In this document: one piece after another, positions 8,075 through 15,230 of the stretch | Numbering within the stretch: the stretch's first letter is position 1 | Layout: each line of letters opens with the position of its first letter | Source of the DNA: Candidatus Zixiibacteriota bacterium | GTDB taxonomy: Bacteria; Zixibacteria; MSB-5A5; DSPP01 | Reading direction: 5' to 3' | Length of the DNA stretch: 40,100 nt | Assembly: GCA_022614805.1 (NCBI GenBank) | Contig: JAKEHY010000026.1 | Span: 1-40,100, forward strand | Translations under genes and position numbers: made by a program | The notes under the pieces: generated by a model | Database searches by the model: none | What the model was told of the DNA's origin: nothing | What the model saw: the letters and a program-made list of their open reading frames with translations, nothing else

Positions 8075-8128
8075 TGTAGGGGTGAACCTTTAGGTTCACC
8101 CGGGCGAATCTGAAGATTCGCCCCTACA
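8075..8128 (+). repeat. TAGGGG-armed palindrome with two inner hairpins
   Basis: Outer arms TGTAGGGG (8075-8082) and CCCCTACA (8121-8128) enclose two hairpins, GGGTGAACC/GGTTCACCC and GGGCGAATC/GATTCGCCC. It occupies most of the trmD-rplS gap and would be transcribed in the operon. The same arms with other cores occur at least eight more times in the window. Confidence 0.85.
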
Positions 8129-8146
8129 TTATTTCATCAAGCCGTG

Positions 8147-8860
8147 TCAGGTTTCCAACAATTTCCGATCTTCTTTGGTCAATTCAACTTGGGCAAATAA
8201 GTCGGGTCTTAAGGCCCGCGTACGCAAAAGCGACTCCCGCTTTCGCCAGCGCTCCACTTCGGCGTGGTTGCCGGAGAGCAAAACTTTCGGGACGGAAAGC
8301 CCCATAAACTCCTCGGGGCGGGTATAATTCGGGTATTCCAAAAGTCCGGATGCGAACGAGTCGGCCCGGACGCAATCCTCGTTTCCCACCACCCCGGGGA
8401 TTAGCCTTACAACCGCCTCGGTTATCACCATCGCGGGCACTTCCCCGCCGCCCAAAACGTAATCCCCAATTGAAATGCAATCCGTCACCACTAATTGCCG
8501 GACGCGCTCATCCACCCCCCGATAGCGGCCGCAAATGATGATCAACTGTTCTTCATCCGCAAACTCCCGCGCCAGTTTTTGGTTGAACAATTTCCCCTGC
8601 GGGGTGGTTAAAATCACGCGCGGACTTCCGGCTCCCTTCAAGCTTTCGACGGCTTTCACCACCGGCGCTGGCAGCATCACCATTCCCCCGCCGCCGCCGT
8701 AGGGGGTGTCGTCGGTGGTGTTGTGCTTGTCCTCCGCAAAGCGGCGCAAATCCGTCACGGAAATGGCGACCAAATTGCGCGAAACGGCTTTTCCGAGCAC
8801 CGATTCGGACAAGAACGGCTCAAAAAGGCGCGGAAAAATGGTGATAATGTCGATTTTCAT
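8147..8860 (-). CDS. trmD: tRNA (guanine-N1)-methyltransferase
   Basis: The 237-aa SPOUT enzyme methylates G37 of tRNAs with SAM and prevents +1 frameshifting. It opens with [20 protein letters not shown] and has [44 protein letters not shown] and the trefoil-knot/RNA segment [18 protein letters not shown]. Length is normal. Only 23 bp separate it from the rpsP stop, and the rimM gene that usually sits between them is absent. Confidence 0.97.
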   Translation of the reverse strand: MKIDIITIFPRLFEPFLSESVLGKAVSRNLVAISVTDLRRFAEDKHNTTDDTPYGGGGGMVMLPAPVVKAVESLKGAGSPRVILTTPQGKLFNQKLAREFADEEQLIIICGRYRGVDERVRQLVVTDCISIGDYVLGGGEVPAMVITEAVVRLIPGVVGNEDCVRADSFASGLLEYPNYTRPEEFMGLSVPKVLLSGNHAEVERWRKRESLLRTRALRPDLFAQVELTKEDRKLLET

Positions 8861-8883
8861 CGCTTTCCAACTAATCCGTTTCG

Positions 8884-9267
8884 TTATTCCGCTTTTTTCT
8901 CTTCCGCTTTGGGAGCTTCTTCCTTTTTGGACTTCTTGGCGACTTTCTTGGCCTTGGCGCTCTCCTTGATGCTGGTTTTCAAGACAAGGCCGGAAACGTC
9001 CTTGCCGGCCTTTTTGAAGGACAATTTCTGGGTCAGACCGGTATGTTTGAAAAGGGCTTTGACCGTGTCCGAGGGCCGGGCGCCGACCGCCAGCCAGTAG
9101 CCAATCCGTTCCTCATTCAAATCCACCACGGCCGGTTTGGCCTTCGGATTGTAAGTTCCCAAAGTTTCCAGAAAGCGCCCATCCGTGGGACGGCGGGAGT
9201 CGGCCGCCACCAGCCGGAAGAACGGCTTTTTTTTGGCCCCCATCCGGCGCAAACGCAAAACTACCAT
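8884..9267 (-). CDS. rpsP: 30S ribosomal protein S16
   Basis: The first 80 or so residues are bS16: [40 protein letters not shown], and [21 protein letters not shown]16 assists assembly of the 30S body. The total of 127 aa is longer than the usual 80-90: a Lys/Glu/Ala-rich tail of about 35 residues follows, a common lineage-specific extension in S16. It lies between ffh and trmD in the core operon. Confidence 0.97.
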   Translation of the reverse strand: MVVLRLRRMGAKKKPFFRLVAADSRRPTDGRFLETLGTYNPKAKPAVVDLNEERIGYWLAVGARPSDTVKALFKHTGLTQKLSFKKAGKDVSGLVLKTSIKESAKAKKVAKKSKKEEAPKAEEKKAE

Positions 9268-9298
9268 AAAACCTCCATCGTTTCTTGTTTTGGCAAGT

Positions 9299-9365
9299 GC
9301 GGTTCGCGAACCGCCCCTACAATTATGATTTATATGCAGGGGCGCGGCATGCCGTGCCCCTACGG
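9299..9365 (+). repeat. Pair of GGGG-armed palindromes between ffh and rpsP
   Basis: A hairpin GCGGTTCG/CGAACCGC (9299-9314) is followed by CCCTAC. A second unit, AGGGGCGCGGCATGCCGTGCCCCT (about 9338-9361), is followed by ACG. Both belong to the TAGGGG family, the first as a half unit. Confidence 0.7.
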
Positions 9366-9367
9366 AA

Positions 9368-10693
9368 TTAAAATCTGCCTAACCTACCCAACAAATCGGC
9401 TTTGAATTTTCCCATTTTTGAAACCGATTTCATCATTTTCGCCATCTGCTCGAACTGGCGCAACAACTGGTTCACTTCCTGCACGGAGGTGCCGGAGCCT
9501 TTGGCAATCCGCCGCCGCCGGGAGCCGTCGATAATATGCGGCTTTTCCCGTTCTGTGGGAGTCATTGAAGATAACATCGCCTCCGTATGTTTCAAGCCGT
9601 TCTCGTCAAACCCCGCCTCCATCCCCCGGCTGAAGGCGGCCGGTAGTTTGCCGGCCAAAGAGTCGAGCGGGCCCATTTTTTTCACTTCCAAAAGCTGCTG
9701 GCGGAAATCCTCCAAAGTGAAGCTTTTTTTGCGCAGCCGTTCGGCCAGCTCCTCCGCTTTTTCTTGGGAAAAGGCCTCCTGGGCTTTTTCCACCAAACCA
9801 ACTATATCCCCCATCCCTAAAATCCGGGAGGCCATCCGGTCGGGATAAAACGGCTCCAGGTCGGCCAGTTTTTCCCCCACGCCGGCCAGTTTGATGGGAA
9901 CGCCGGTCACTTTGCGCACCGAAAGGGCCGCCCCGCCGCGGGCGTCGCCGTCCAGTTTGGTCAAAACGAGTCCGTCCAACCCCAATTTCTGATGGAATTG
10001 AGTTGCCACGTTGACCGCATCCTGGCCGGTCATTGCATCCAGAACCAGCAAAATCTCGGTCGGCTTCAGCTTGGTTTTCATCTTCGCCAGCTCGTTCATC
10101 AGTTCTTCGTCGATGTGCAGCCGGCCGGCGGTGTCGATGATTAAGAAATCCGCCCCGTCCTCCAGTGAGCGTTGGCGGGCTTCCAAGGCTCCGGCTACCG
10201 CATCCTCCCCGGCCAGATGGGTTTTGACGCCAACCGAATCCCCCAAAATTTTCAACTGCTCCCGGGCCGCCGGGCGCTGGGTGTCGCAGGCCGCCAGCCA
10301 GACCCGTTTCCCTTTATTTTTATATTGAAGAGCCAGCTTGCCGCAAAAAGTCGTTTTGCCGGAGCCCTGCAGACCGACCGCCATAATCATGGTGGGGGGC
10401 GCCCCGGCCGTTTTGATGAGCTCGGCGTTTTTGCCTAAAAGTTCGACCAGCGAATCATAAACGATTTTGACGAAAAGCTGGCCCGGCTGGATGGAGGAAA
10501 GCACTTCGGCGCCGAGTGCTTTGGTCTCAACATCCGCAAGGAAGTCTTTGACCACCTTGTAGTTGACGTCGGCTTCCAAAAGCGCCCGGCGGACTTCGGC
10601 TAAGGCCTCGCGGACGTTTTCCTCCGTCAACTTTCCGCGGCCGGAAAGCTTTTTGAAAATCACCCCGAATTTTTCGGTCAGCTGGTTGAACAT
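9368..10693 (-). CDS. ffh: Signal recognition particle protein
   Basis: The 441-aa GTPase binds 4.5S RNA and signal sequences and targets nascent membrane proteins to FtsY and the translocon. The N domain is followed by the G domain motifs GLQGSGKTTFCGKLA (P-loop), DTQRPAAREQL, DTAGRLHID and TKLDGDARGG. The methionine-rich M domain contains the RNA-binding SRRRRIAKGSGTSVQEVNQL and a short KMMKSVSKMGKF tail. Length and order are typical. It is the first gene of the minus-strand operon running to yraN. The SRP RNA gene was not found in the window. Confidence 0.97.
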   Translation of the reverse strand: MFNQLTEKFGVIFKKLSGRGKLTEENVREALAEVRRALLEADVNYKVVKDFLADVETKALGAEVLSSIQPGQLFVKIVYDSLVELLGKNAELIKTAGAPPTMIMAVGLQGSGKTTFCGKLALQYKNKGKRVWLAACDTQRPAAREQLKILGDSVGVKTHLAGEDAVAGALEARQRSLEDGADFLIIDTAGRLHIDEELMNELAKMKTKLKPTEILLVLDAMTGQDAVNVATQFHQKLGLDGLVLTKLDGDARGGAALSVRKVTGVPIKLAGVGEKLADLEPFYPDRMASRILGMGDIVGLVEKAQEAFSQEKAEELAERLRKKSFTLEDFRQQLLEVKKMGPLDSLAGKLPAAFSRGMEAGFDENGLKHTEAMLSSMTPTEREKPHIIDGSRRRRIAKGSGTSVQEVNQLLRQFEQMAKMMKSVSKMGKFKADLLGRLGRF

Positions 10694-10773
10694 AATTTTA
10701 CCGTTTTTGCGACACCCTGGTTTTGGCCTTTGGCCAAAACTCGGGCAGGCCTTACCGTTTACGCAAGACCCAA

Positions 10774-10802
10774 ATTATACCAAATTTTTCCCGGAAATCC
10801 AA
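10774..10802 (-). promoter_or_regulatory. Promoter of the ffh-rpsP-trmD-rplS-rnhB-yraN operon
   Basis: On the minus strand TTGGAT (10797-10802) and a perfect TATAAT (10774-10779) are 17 nt apart. The leader to the ffh ATG is about 75 nt, unlike the leaderless promoters elsewhere in the window. It contains two short near-repeats around TTTACG/TTTTTGCG that I cannot interpret. Confidence 0.6.
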
Positions 10803-10840
10803 CCGGTTTTTTGGGAGACTTGTGGCTTCGGCCCGGCGGA

Positions 10841-10883
10841 ACGCAGGATACGCCCCGATAAATCGAGGCTTTATCCTGCGCCA
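10841..10883 (+). repeat. CGCAGGATA-armed palindrome
   Basis: CGCAGGATA (10842-10850) pairs with TATCCTGCG (10872-10880), around an imperfect inner stem GCCCCGAT/ATCGAGGC. The outer arms match the unit at 4549-4590 while the core differs, which is the mark of a conserved-arm, variable-core family. Confidence 0.75.
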
Positions 10884-10921
10884 CTGTTCCGAAAAACCAA
10901 CGGTTTTTTGGCATCTTTCTC

Positions 10922-10969
10922 CGTAGGGGCGGGGTTTCCCCGCCCGGGCGAGGGGACCTCGCCCCTACC
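10922..10969 (+). repeat. TAGGGG-armed palindrome with two hairpin cores
   Basis: Arms CGTAGGGG (10922-10929) and CCCCTAC (10962-10968) enclose GGCGGGGT/CCCCGCC and GGCGAGG/CCTCGCC hairpins. Same layout as the unit at 8075-8128. Confidence 0.75.
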
Positions 10970-11028
10970 AATACGAAAATTCTTTCTTTTTCCGAATTTG
11001 TTTGTATAACCTATGTTGAAAAAAATGT

Positions 11029-11056
11029 GTAGGGGTTTGATTAATCAAACCCCTAC
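11029..11056 (+). repeat. Perfect 28-bp palindrome of the TAGGGG family
   Basis: GTAGGGGTTTGATT (11029-11042) is followed at once by its exact reverse complement to 11056. It ends 15 nt before the Shine-Dalgarno of the redox gene at 11085, so it lies in the leader or promoter region. A nearly identical unit occurs at 11826-11853 before the next redox gene. Confidence 0.9.
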
Positions 11057-11084
11057 GAAAGACAAACAAGAAAGGAGCGGTGAA

Positions 11085-11696
11085 ATGCGGTTGCGTTACA
11101 GCGGGGTGATTTTAGCTGCGGTTTTGGCTCTGGGGGCGTTCGCTCGGGCAGAGGAACTCCCCCTCGGCGAAACGGGACCTTCCTTCTCCCTTTTGGGCAC
11201 TGACGGCAAGACCTATTCTTTGGCCGATTACGGGGAGAAGAAGGGGCTGGCGGTGATTTTCACCTGCAATGCCTGCCCCTATGCCAAGGCGTTCGAAGAC
11301 CGCATCGTCAAGCTGGCCAAGGAATACCAGCCCAAGGGAATTGCGTTTGTCGCGATTAATCCCAACGATCCGGGACGGGTGCCGGAGGACAGTTACGAAA
11401 ATATGGTCAAGCGGGCCAAGGAGAAAGGGTTCGTTTTCCCCTATGTGTACGATTCCACCTCCGAAGTGGCGGCGGCATACGGTGCGCGGGTGACCCCCCA
11501 TCTCTTTTTGCTGGACGGCGACTTAAAGCTGGTTTATCGCGGGCGGATTGAAGACGACTCCGACCCGAAGAAGGTGAAAAGCTACGATTTGAAGAATGCG
11601 ATGGATGCCCTTTTGGCCGGCAAGAAGATAAAAGTGGCCGAGACCAAGGCCTTTGGCTGCACCATCAAGTGGCGCAAGCAGGCCTCGGCCGATTAA
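11085..11696 (+). CDS. Exported thioredoxin-like protein (AhpC/TSA-redoxin type)
   Basis: From the ATG at 11085, chosen because AAAGGAGC lies at 11071-11078, the protein has 203 residues. Residues 1-22 are a signal peptide ending ARA. The mature part is a thioredoxin fold: ETGPSFSLLGTDGKTYSLADY, VIFTCNACPYAKAFEDRI with a CxxC pair followed by proline, INPNDPGRVPEDSYENM, and the cis-Pro region ARVTPHLFLLD. The type is found as periplasmic or secreted redoxins with thiol-disulfide or peroxide activity; the exact substrate is unknown. A further cysteine (FGCTIKW) sits near the C terminus, as in relatives. The neighbouring genes at 11861 and 16406 are also redox proteins. Confidence 0.8.
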   Translation: MRLRYSGVILAAVLALGAFARAEELPLGETGPSFSLLGTDGKTYSLADYGEKKGLAVIFTCNACPYAKAFEDRIVKLAKEYQPKGIAFVAINPNDPGRVPEDSYENMVKRAKEKGFVFPYVYDSTSEVAAAYGARVTPHLFLLDGDLKLVYRGRIEDDSDPKKVKSYDLKNAMDALLAGKKIKVAETKAFGCTIKWRKQASAD

Positions 11697-11853
11697 CCTC
11701 ACCCTCGGTCCCTCTCCATACGATGGAGAGGGAAGAAAAACGAGGAGGGCTTTTTTCCCCTCTCCACTTTGTGGAGAGAGTTAGGGTGTGTAGGGGCGGG
11801 TTGCGAACCGCCTTTCCGGTTTTCTGTAGGGGTTTGATTAATCAAACCCCTGC
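11697..11853 (+). repeat. Cluster of palindromic repeats between two redox genes
   Basis: Three elements are packed here. An imperfect inverted repeat of CCCTCTCC/GGAGAGGG type covers about 11697-11788 with hairpins CCCTCTCCATACGATGGAGAGG and CTCTCCACTTTGTGGAGAG. Half a TAGGGG unit (GGCGGGTTGCGAACCGCC) follows from 11789. A 28-bp TAGGGG palindrome (11826-11853, one arm mismatch) ends 7 nt before the ATG of the lipoprotein gene. No coding sense is seen. Confidence 0.7.
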
Positions 11854-11860
11854 ATTTCTT

Positions 11861-12646
11861 ATGCGGGTGAGATTCGTTAAATTCCAGATAATCGTTTTCG
11901 CCCTCCTTTTCGCCTGCGCCAAGCCGCCGCAAAAAGTGCAGTTGAGTCCGATAGGGGATAAGGCGCTGTATGAGAACCAGTTGTTGCAGTTTAGAGTTTC
12001 TTCCAACAATCTGGCAGGCGCCGTGCCAAACCTTAAGGCCGAGAACCTTCCTATAGGCGGTACGTTTATCGATTCGCTCGATGGAGTAGGTTCATTTAGT
12101 TGGATTCCGGATTTTACCCAAGCAGGAAAATATGATGTAATCTTCATAGCCAGTGATGGTTCCTTTGTGGACAGTGAGTCAGTGACCATCACAGTCAATA
12201 ACGTGAATGGAATATCCGACGTACCAGTAAAGGTCGTTTCACCCTCTGGTTTGCGGACGGAGATGGAGCAGTTTGCTGATAAATCGGTGGTTTTGAACTT
12301 CTGGGCCACCTGGTGTGGGCCCTGCACCACCGAGATTCCGGACTTGGTAAAATTCTACCAGACCATCGACACCTCCAAACTGAAAATGATTGGCGTCTCC
12401 GCCGATTTCTTTGTGGTTGGCGATTCGGCCCAAATCGTCGCCAAGGTGGGGGATTTTTTGAGGGAGAAAAAAGTTTCCTACCCCAATTTCATCTACCGCG
12501 GCCCGGTGGACAGCCTGTCCAACCTGTTCAACCTTTCCGGCATTCTGCCGGAAACGATTATTTACGATTCCTCCGGCAAGGAAGTTTTTCGTCACGAGGA
12601 TTTGATCACGCTTTCGGAATTGGAAAAGGCCGCTCAAGGCCTGTAA
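11861..12646 (+). CDS. Lipoprotein with putative-Ig domain and TlpA-type thioredoxin domain
   Basis: From ATG 11861 the protein has 261 residues. A short signal ends with a lipobox LLFAC (Cys about 18). Residues about 25-115 form a putative-Ig/cadherin-like domain (ENQLLQFRVSS, GVGSFSWIPDFTQAGKYDV, FIASDGSFVDSESVTITVNN), a style frequent in Zixibacteria-like genomes. Residues about 120-261 form a TlpA/ResA thioredoxin domain with VVLNFWATWCGPCTTEIPDL and the proline region GILPETIIYD. Such proteins reduce periplasmic disulfides, for example for cytochrome c maturation; the Ig part may position it. The first half is A+T-richer than the second. A longer frame from 11669 runs through repeats and is rejected. 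Confidence 0.82.
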   Translation: MRVRFVKFQIIVFALLFACAKPPQKVQLSPIGDKALYENQLLQFRVSSNNLAGAVPNLKAENLPIGGTFIDSLDGVGSFSWIPDFTQAGKYDVIFIASDGSFVDSESVTITVNNVNGISDVPVKVVSPSGLRTEMEQFADKSVVLNFWATWCGPCTTEIPDLVKFYQTIDTSKLKMIGVSADFFVVGDSAQIVAKVGDFLREKKVSYPNFIYRGPVDSLSNLFNLSGILPETIIYDSSGKEVFRHEDLITLSELEKAAQGL

Positions 12647-12660
12647 AATCTCCAATGTTC

Positions 12661-12777
12661 GGTGGCGCACATTGGTTTTTGTAATGTGCGTGCAGCCCCG
12701 AATACGAAAACCATTCGGGGCCACCGGAAGAGGATTACATTCGGGGCCACCGGAAGAGGATTACATTCGGGGCCACC
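12661..12777 (+). repeat. REP-like element upstream of the RAYT gene, with 26-bp tandem copies
   Basis: The unit 12661-12725 begins GGTGGCGCACATT and ends GGGGCCACC. It holds two hairpins: GCACATT/AATGTGC and GCCCCGAAT/ATTCGGGGC. The last part is then repeated in tandem (12725-12750 and 12751-12776, 26 bp each). The whole unit is repeated in direct orientation after the transposase at 13336-13401. This is the arrangement expected for REP/BIME sequences mobilised by a REP-associated transposase. Confidence 0.85.
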
Positions 12778-12821
12778 GAAGTTGAGGTTGTGTTTGAAAT
12801 GCCGGCACGTATTTTGATACC

Positions 12822-13322
12822 GTGACCGACAAAAGTTCGAAACTTCAGCGGTATGAGCCGGAGGGGTATCCTGTCTTTATAACAACTTCCATATTCCAAA
12901 AGAAACCGATTTTCGAGGACCCATCACATTGCCAGGCGTTATCTACCTTAATTTTTGACCTGCGGGATGAACACAATGTGAAAGTTCTTTCATTTGTAAT
13001 AATGCCTGACCATATGCACTTGGTACTTTTCGCCCAAAAGCAGAAAGAAATAAGCCGCTATATGCAGGCCCTGAAGCGCCGAAGTGCCAGAATCATTAAC
13101 TTTGCCAGAAAGTCGCAGGGCAGCGTCTGGTTGCACCGGTACTTCGACCGAGCACTTCGCTCGGAAAGGGAACTGAAAAATGCTATTGAATATGTGCATT
13201 ACAATCCGGTAAAAGCCGGGATGGTTAGCGAACCGGATGGCTATCCGTATTCTTCGGCAAATGGGGGATGGAAAACCGACTTGGAAGAATATCTTACCGG
13301 TAAATTTCACGTTAATCTTTAA
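12822..13322 (+). CDS. REP-associated tyrosine transposase (RAYT, Y1/TnpA_REP family)
   Basis: The 166-aa protein has the Y1 transposase pattern: FITTSIFQKKPIF, the HuH metal motif in VIMPDHMHLVLF (HMH about residues 66-68), helix SRYMQALKRRSARIIN, and the RAYT C-terminal block RYFDRALRSERELKNAIEYVHYNPVKAGMV. These enzymes cut and join single-stranded DNA at REP hairpins; the nucleophile is one of the tyrosines in RYFDR or SRYMQ, which I cannot settle by eye. Start is GTG at 12822; the frame is closed by TGA just upstream. Direct copies of one REP unit flank the gene. RAYTs are usually single copy and vertically kept rather than mobile. Confidence 0.88.
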   Translation: MTDKSSKLQRYEPEGYPVFITTSIFQKKPIFEDPSHCQALSTLIFDLRDEHNVKVLSFVIMPDHMHLVLFAQKQKEISRYMQALKRRSARIINFARKSQGSVWLHRYFDRALRSERELKNAIEYVHYNPVKAGMVSEPDGYPYSSANGGWKTDLEEYLTGKFHVNL

Positions 13323-13335
13323 TACGCTCACCCTC

Positions 13336-13401
13336 GGTGGCGCACATTGGTTTTAGTAATGTGCGTCTAAGCCCCGAATACGAAAACCATTCGGGGCCAC
13401 C
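13336..13401 (+). repeat. REP-like element downstream of the RAYT gene
   Basis: A 66-bp direct copy of 12661-12725 with only a few changes. It keeps both hairpins (GCACATT/AATGTGC and GCCCCGAAT/ATTCGGGGC) and the same CGG.AGAGGA sequence after the final CCACC. Confidence 0.85.
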
Positions 13402-13559
13402 GGCAGAGGAGGAACGGGCCTCTCATAAAACTTTATACCAAAATTCCCATCAGCAAAATTCATACCGACTGATTGTTATCCACAACTTATCAACCACAAT
13501 ATTTTGTGGTATTTTTCGCAAAAAGTTCTTGACAAAAATGTCACAATTCGACAGATTGT
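13402..13559 (+). other. A+T-rich gene-free stretch with one perfect DnaA-box match
   Basis: No gene is supported here. TTATCCACA at 13476-13484 is a perfect DnaA box and is followed by TTATCAACCACA, but no cluster of boxes and no dnaA or dnaN are near. TTGACA at about 13530 could be a -35 element; the 17-nt spaced hexamer CAGATT is a poor -10. It may be the promoter of the putative RNA that follows. Confidence 0.35.
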
Positions 13560-13860
13560 TTCTTTGCCGACATTAGTCTGGCTTGGCCCAAAAATCCGCT
13601 TTTGGCGGGTTTAGGGGTCTTTCTTTCCCTGCTTAGACGCAGGGGAACCGGCGGCGTCTGCTTGAGCGCAATTTCAAGCAGTAAACAAGCGGGAGCTCGC
13701 CGGATTGGCCTTTCGGCCTTCTTATAGGAGGGGGAGGACCGAAAGGCATAGGCAATAATCAAAGTCCCCCTGCCCTTCGGGTCGGAGACCCCCTGGGTCT
13801 GCCGCCCGCAAATGCCGGGGGACTTGTCATCTTTGGACGAAAGGCTCGTAACCGAGGAGA
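13560..13860 (+). ncRNA. Possible structured non-coding RNA, strand uncertain
   Basis: About 300 gene-free bases form many nested stems. Examples are CTGCTTGA/TCAAGCAG (near 13658-13681) inside a larger CCGGCG/CGCCGG stem, a GGCCTTTCGGCC tetraloop hairpin (near 13705), and an AGTCCCCC/GGGGGACT stem (about 13761-13828) that encloses CCCTTCGGG and AGACCC/GGGTCT. The density and nesting exceed what the dispersed palindromes nearby show. I looked for tmRNA, RNase P, SRP, 6S and common riboswitch signatures and did not recognise any. A 73-codon minus-strand frame crosses it but looks non-coding. Function unknown. Confidence 0.35.
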
Positions 13861-13880
13861 ACGAACCTAACCCCTTTGTT

Positions 13881-14097
13881 CCCTTCCCGACACGGGAAGG
13901 GGAGGGTTCAACAGTGTTGAACCCCTACAAAAACGGGGTTGGACGGGAAGTTTTGTAACAACATTGTAAGGGCGAGGCATCCCTCGACTACGCTCGGGAT
14001 AAATGCCTCGCCTCTACGGAAGGCGTGAAAATTGGTAGGGGCGGGGTTCCCCCGCCCCTGCAACGACCATCGTAGGCGGCATTTTAATGCCGCTTGA
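13881..14097 (+). repeat. Run of TAGGGG-type and related palindromes before thyX
   Basis: Visible units are CCCTTCCCGACACGGGAAGG (13881-13900), AGGGGTTCAACA-type arms around 13903-13927, GTAAGGGCGAGGCAT to ATGCCTCGCCTCTAC (13967-14017) with the core TCCCTCGACTACGCTCGGGA, GTAGGGGCGGGG/CCCCGCCCCTGC-type at 14035-14061, and GGCGGCATT/AATGCCGC at 14074-14094. No gene is supported here. Confidence 0.75.
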
Positions 14098-14144
14098 GAT
14101 GAAGAAAAAAAGTTCGTCAGATTGAAGACAGAAAGGTTTATCTT

Positions 14145-14861
14145 ATGATAGAGGAGAAAACGATTTTGGAACAGCCAGAAAAGAAAGCCGAAACCATCAA
14201 ACCCTTGGGCGAGCTTTTGGTCACCTTGATGTCCATCACCCCGCAGGCGGAGCAGGTTATCGAGCAGGCCTGCCGCACCTGCTATCTATCCTTTCACCGT
14301 TTCAACCCGCCCGCCTCCACGGAGGAGTTGATTAAGAAAATTTTGAAGAAGGGGCATCATTCCGTTCTGGAGCACGCCCATGCCACCTTTCGCATCAAGG
14401 GCGGCTCGCGGGTTTTCACCCACGAGCTCATCCGCCACCGTTTGATTTCCCCTTCGCAGGAAAGCCAGCGCTACGTGCAGTACGGCAAAACCCGCCCGTT
14501 CGACTATGTCGTCCCACCCTCGGTAGCCCAGACGCCTTTCGCCGAGCGGTTTAAAGAGCTGGCTTCCGAAACGCAGCAATTTTACGAGGAAATGGTGAAA
14601 GGCGGTGTGCCGAAAGAAGACGCCCGCTACATTCTGCCCAACGCCACCACTTCGGAAATCGTCATTACCGCCAATTTCCGGGAGTTCCGGCATTTGTTCA
14701 CCGTCCGCTGCACGCCGTTTGCCCATTGGGAAATCCGCAAGGTTTGCATCGAGATGCTGAAAATTATGAAAAAAGAGGCCCCGATTAGCTTCTATGATTT
14801 TGTGGTGAACGAGGAAAACAACACGGCGACGATTCTGCCGCCGGAAGAATCGAAGGGATAG
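14145..14861 (+). CDS. thyX: Flavin-dependent thymidylate synthase
   Basis: The 238-aa protein is ThyX, which makes dTMP from dUMP using FAD, NADPH and methylene-tetrahydrofolate. The ThyX motif is present as RHRLISPSQESQRY (RHRxxSxxxxSxR) near residue 99. Supporting blocks are KILKKGHHSVLEHAHATFRI and NATTSEIVITANFREFRHLF with RCTPFAHWEIR near the C terminus. The SD AGAAAGG stands at about 14129. ThyX in place of ThyA fits an uncultured, possibly anaerobic lineage. The last 30 bases are partly duplicated 400 bp downstream. nrdJ, also a dNTP-supply gene, lies 2.5 kb away. Confidence 0.95.
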   Translation: MIEEKTILEQPEKKAETIKPLGELLVTLMSITPQAEQVIEQACRTCYLSFHRFNPPASTEELIKKILKKGHHSVLEHAHATFRIKGGSRVFTHELIRHRLISPSQESQRYVQYGKTRPFDYVVPPSVAQTPFAERFKELASETQQFYEEMVKGGVPKEDARYILPNATTSEIVITANFREFRHLFTVRCTPFAHWEIRKVCIEMLKIMKKEAPISFYDFVVNEENNTATILPPEESKG

Positions 14862-14876
14862 AAAAGGAATTTAAGG

Positions 14877-15230
14877 ATGGAGAGCCGGATGGAACGCGGG
14901 GAGTGGGAGGAGGTGGTGCTTTCGGCCGATTCGGAGCACGAACCGAATGTTTTGCTTCGCGCGCCGGATATTTCCGACCTTATTTATCCCGATTTGAAGC
15001 GGGTTTTGATGAACACCACCAAAAAAAACGTCCGTCTTTCGGTCCAATATCCCCTGCCCGTATATACGGGGGAGCTTCGCCGGGCGGCAAAACGAGTGAT
15101 AGAAGAAGACGGCATCAGAAAGGATTTGTGCCTTTTGGCGCGGATTAACGAAGGAAGCGGCGAAGTCGAGGTGGTTTATCCCGCGCCGGAGGAACCGCCG
15201 GTAGGGCCATTTTATGTGCAGCCGGAATGA
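14877..15230 (+). CDS. Conserved-looking small protein of unknown function
   Basis: I do not recognise this 117-aa protein. It is soluble and acidic, with no signal or membrane segment. A middle stretch (YPDLKRVLMNTTKKNVRL) is helical and basic, and the end is proline- and glutamate-rich (YPAPEEPPVGPFYV). Coding use resembles that of thyX, 15 bp upstream, so it is probably in the same transcript. Two ATGs are possible (14877 and 14889). Its stop codon overlaps an ATG (ATGA) that opens a 24-codon remnant of the thyX tail. Confidence 0.55.
   Translation: MESRMERGEWEEVVLSADSEHEPNVLLRAPDISDLIYPDLKRVLMNTTKKNVRLSVQYPLPVYTGELRRAAKRVIEEDGIRKDLCLLARINEGSGEVEVVYPAPEEPPVGPFYVQPE

Noticed and set aside
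12725-12776. Tandem 26-bp repeats as a possible CRISPR
   Set aside because: The copies are directly adjacent without spacers and are extensions of the REP unit; no cas genes are present.
13476-13484. DnaA box TTATCCACA as a sign of a replication origin
   Set aside because: Only one perfect box is seen, without a cluster, A+T-rich unwinding repeats, or dnaA/dnaN nearby; a single 9-mer can occur by chance.
13541-13762. A 73-codon minus-strand frame in the gene-free stretch before thyX
   Set aside because: It crosses the dense hairpins of the putative RNA, has no SD and is rich in R, P and K as expected from structured G+C-rich DNA, so I do not call it a gene.
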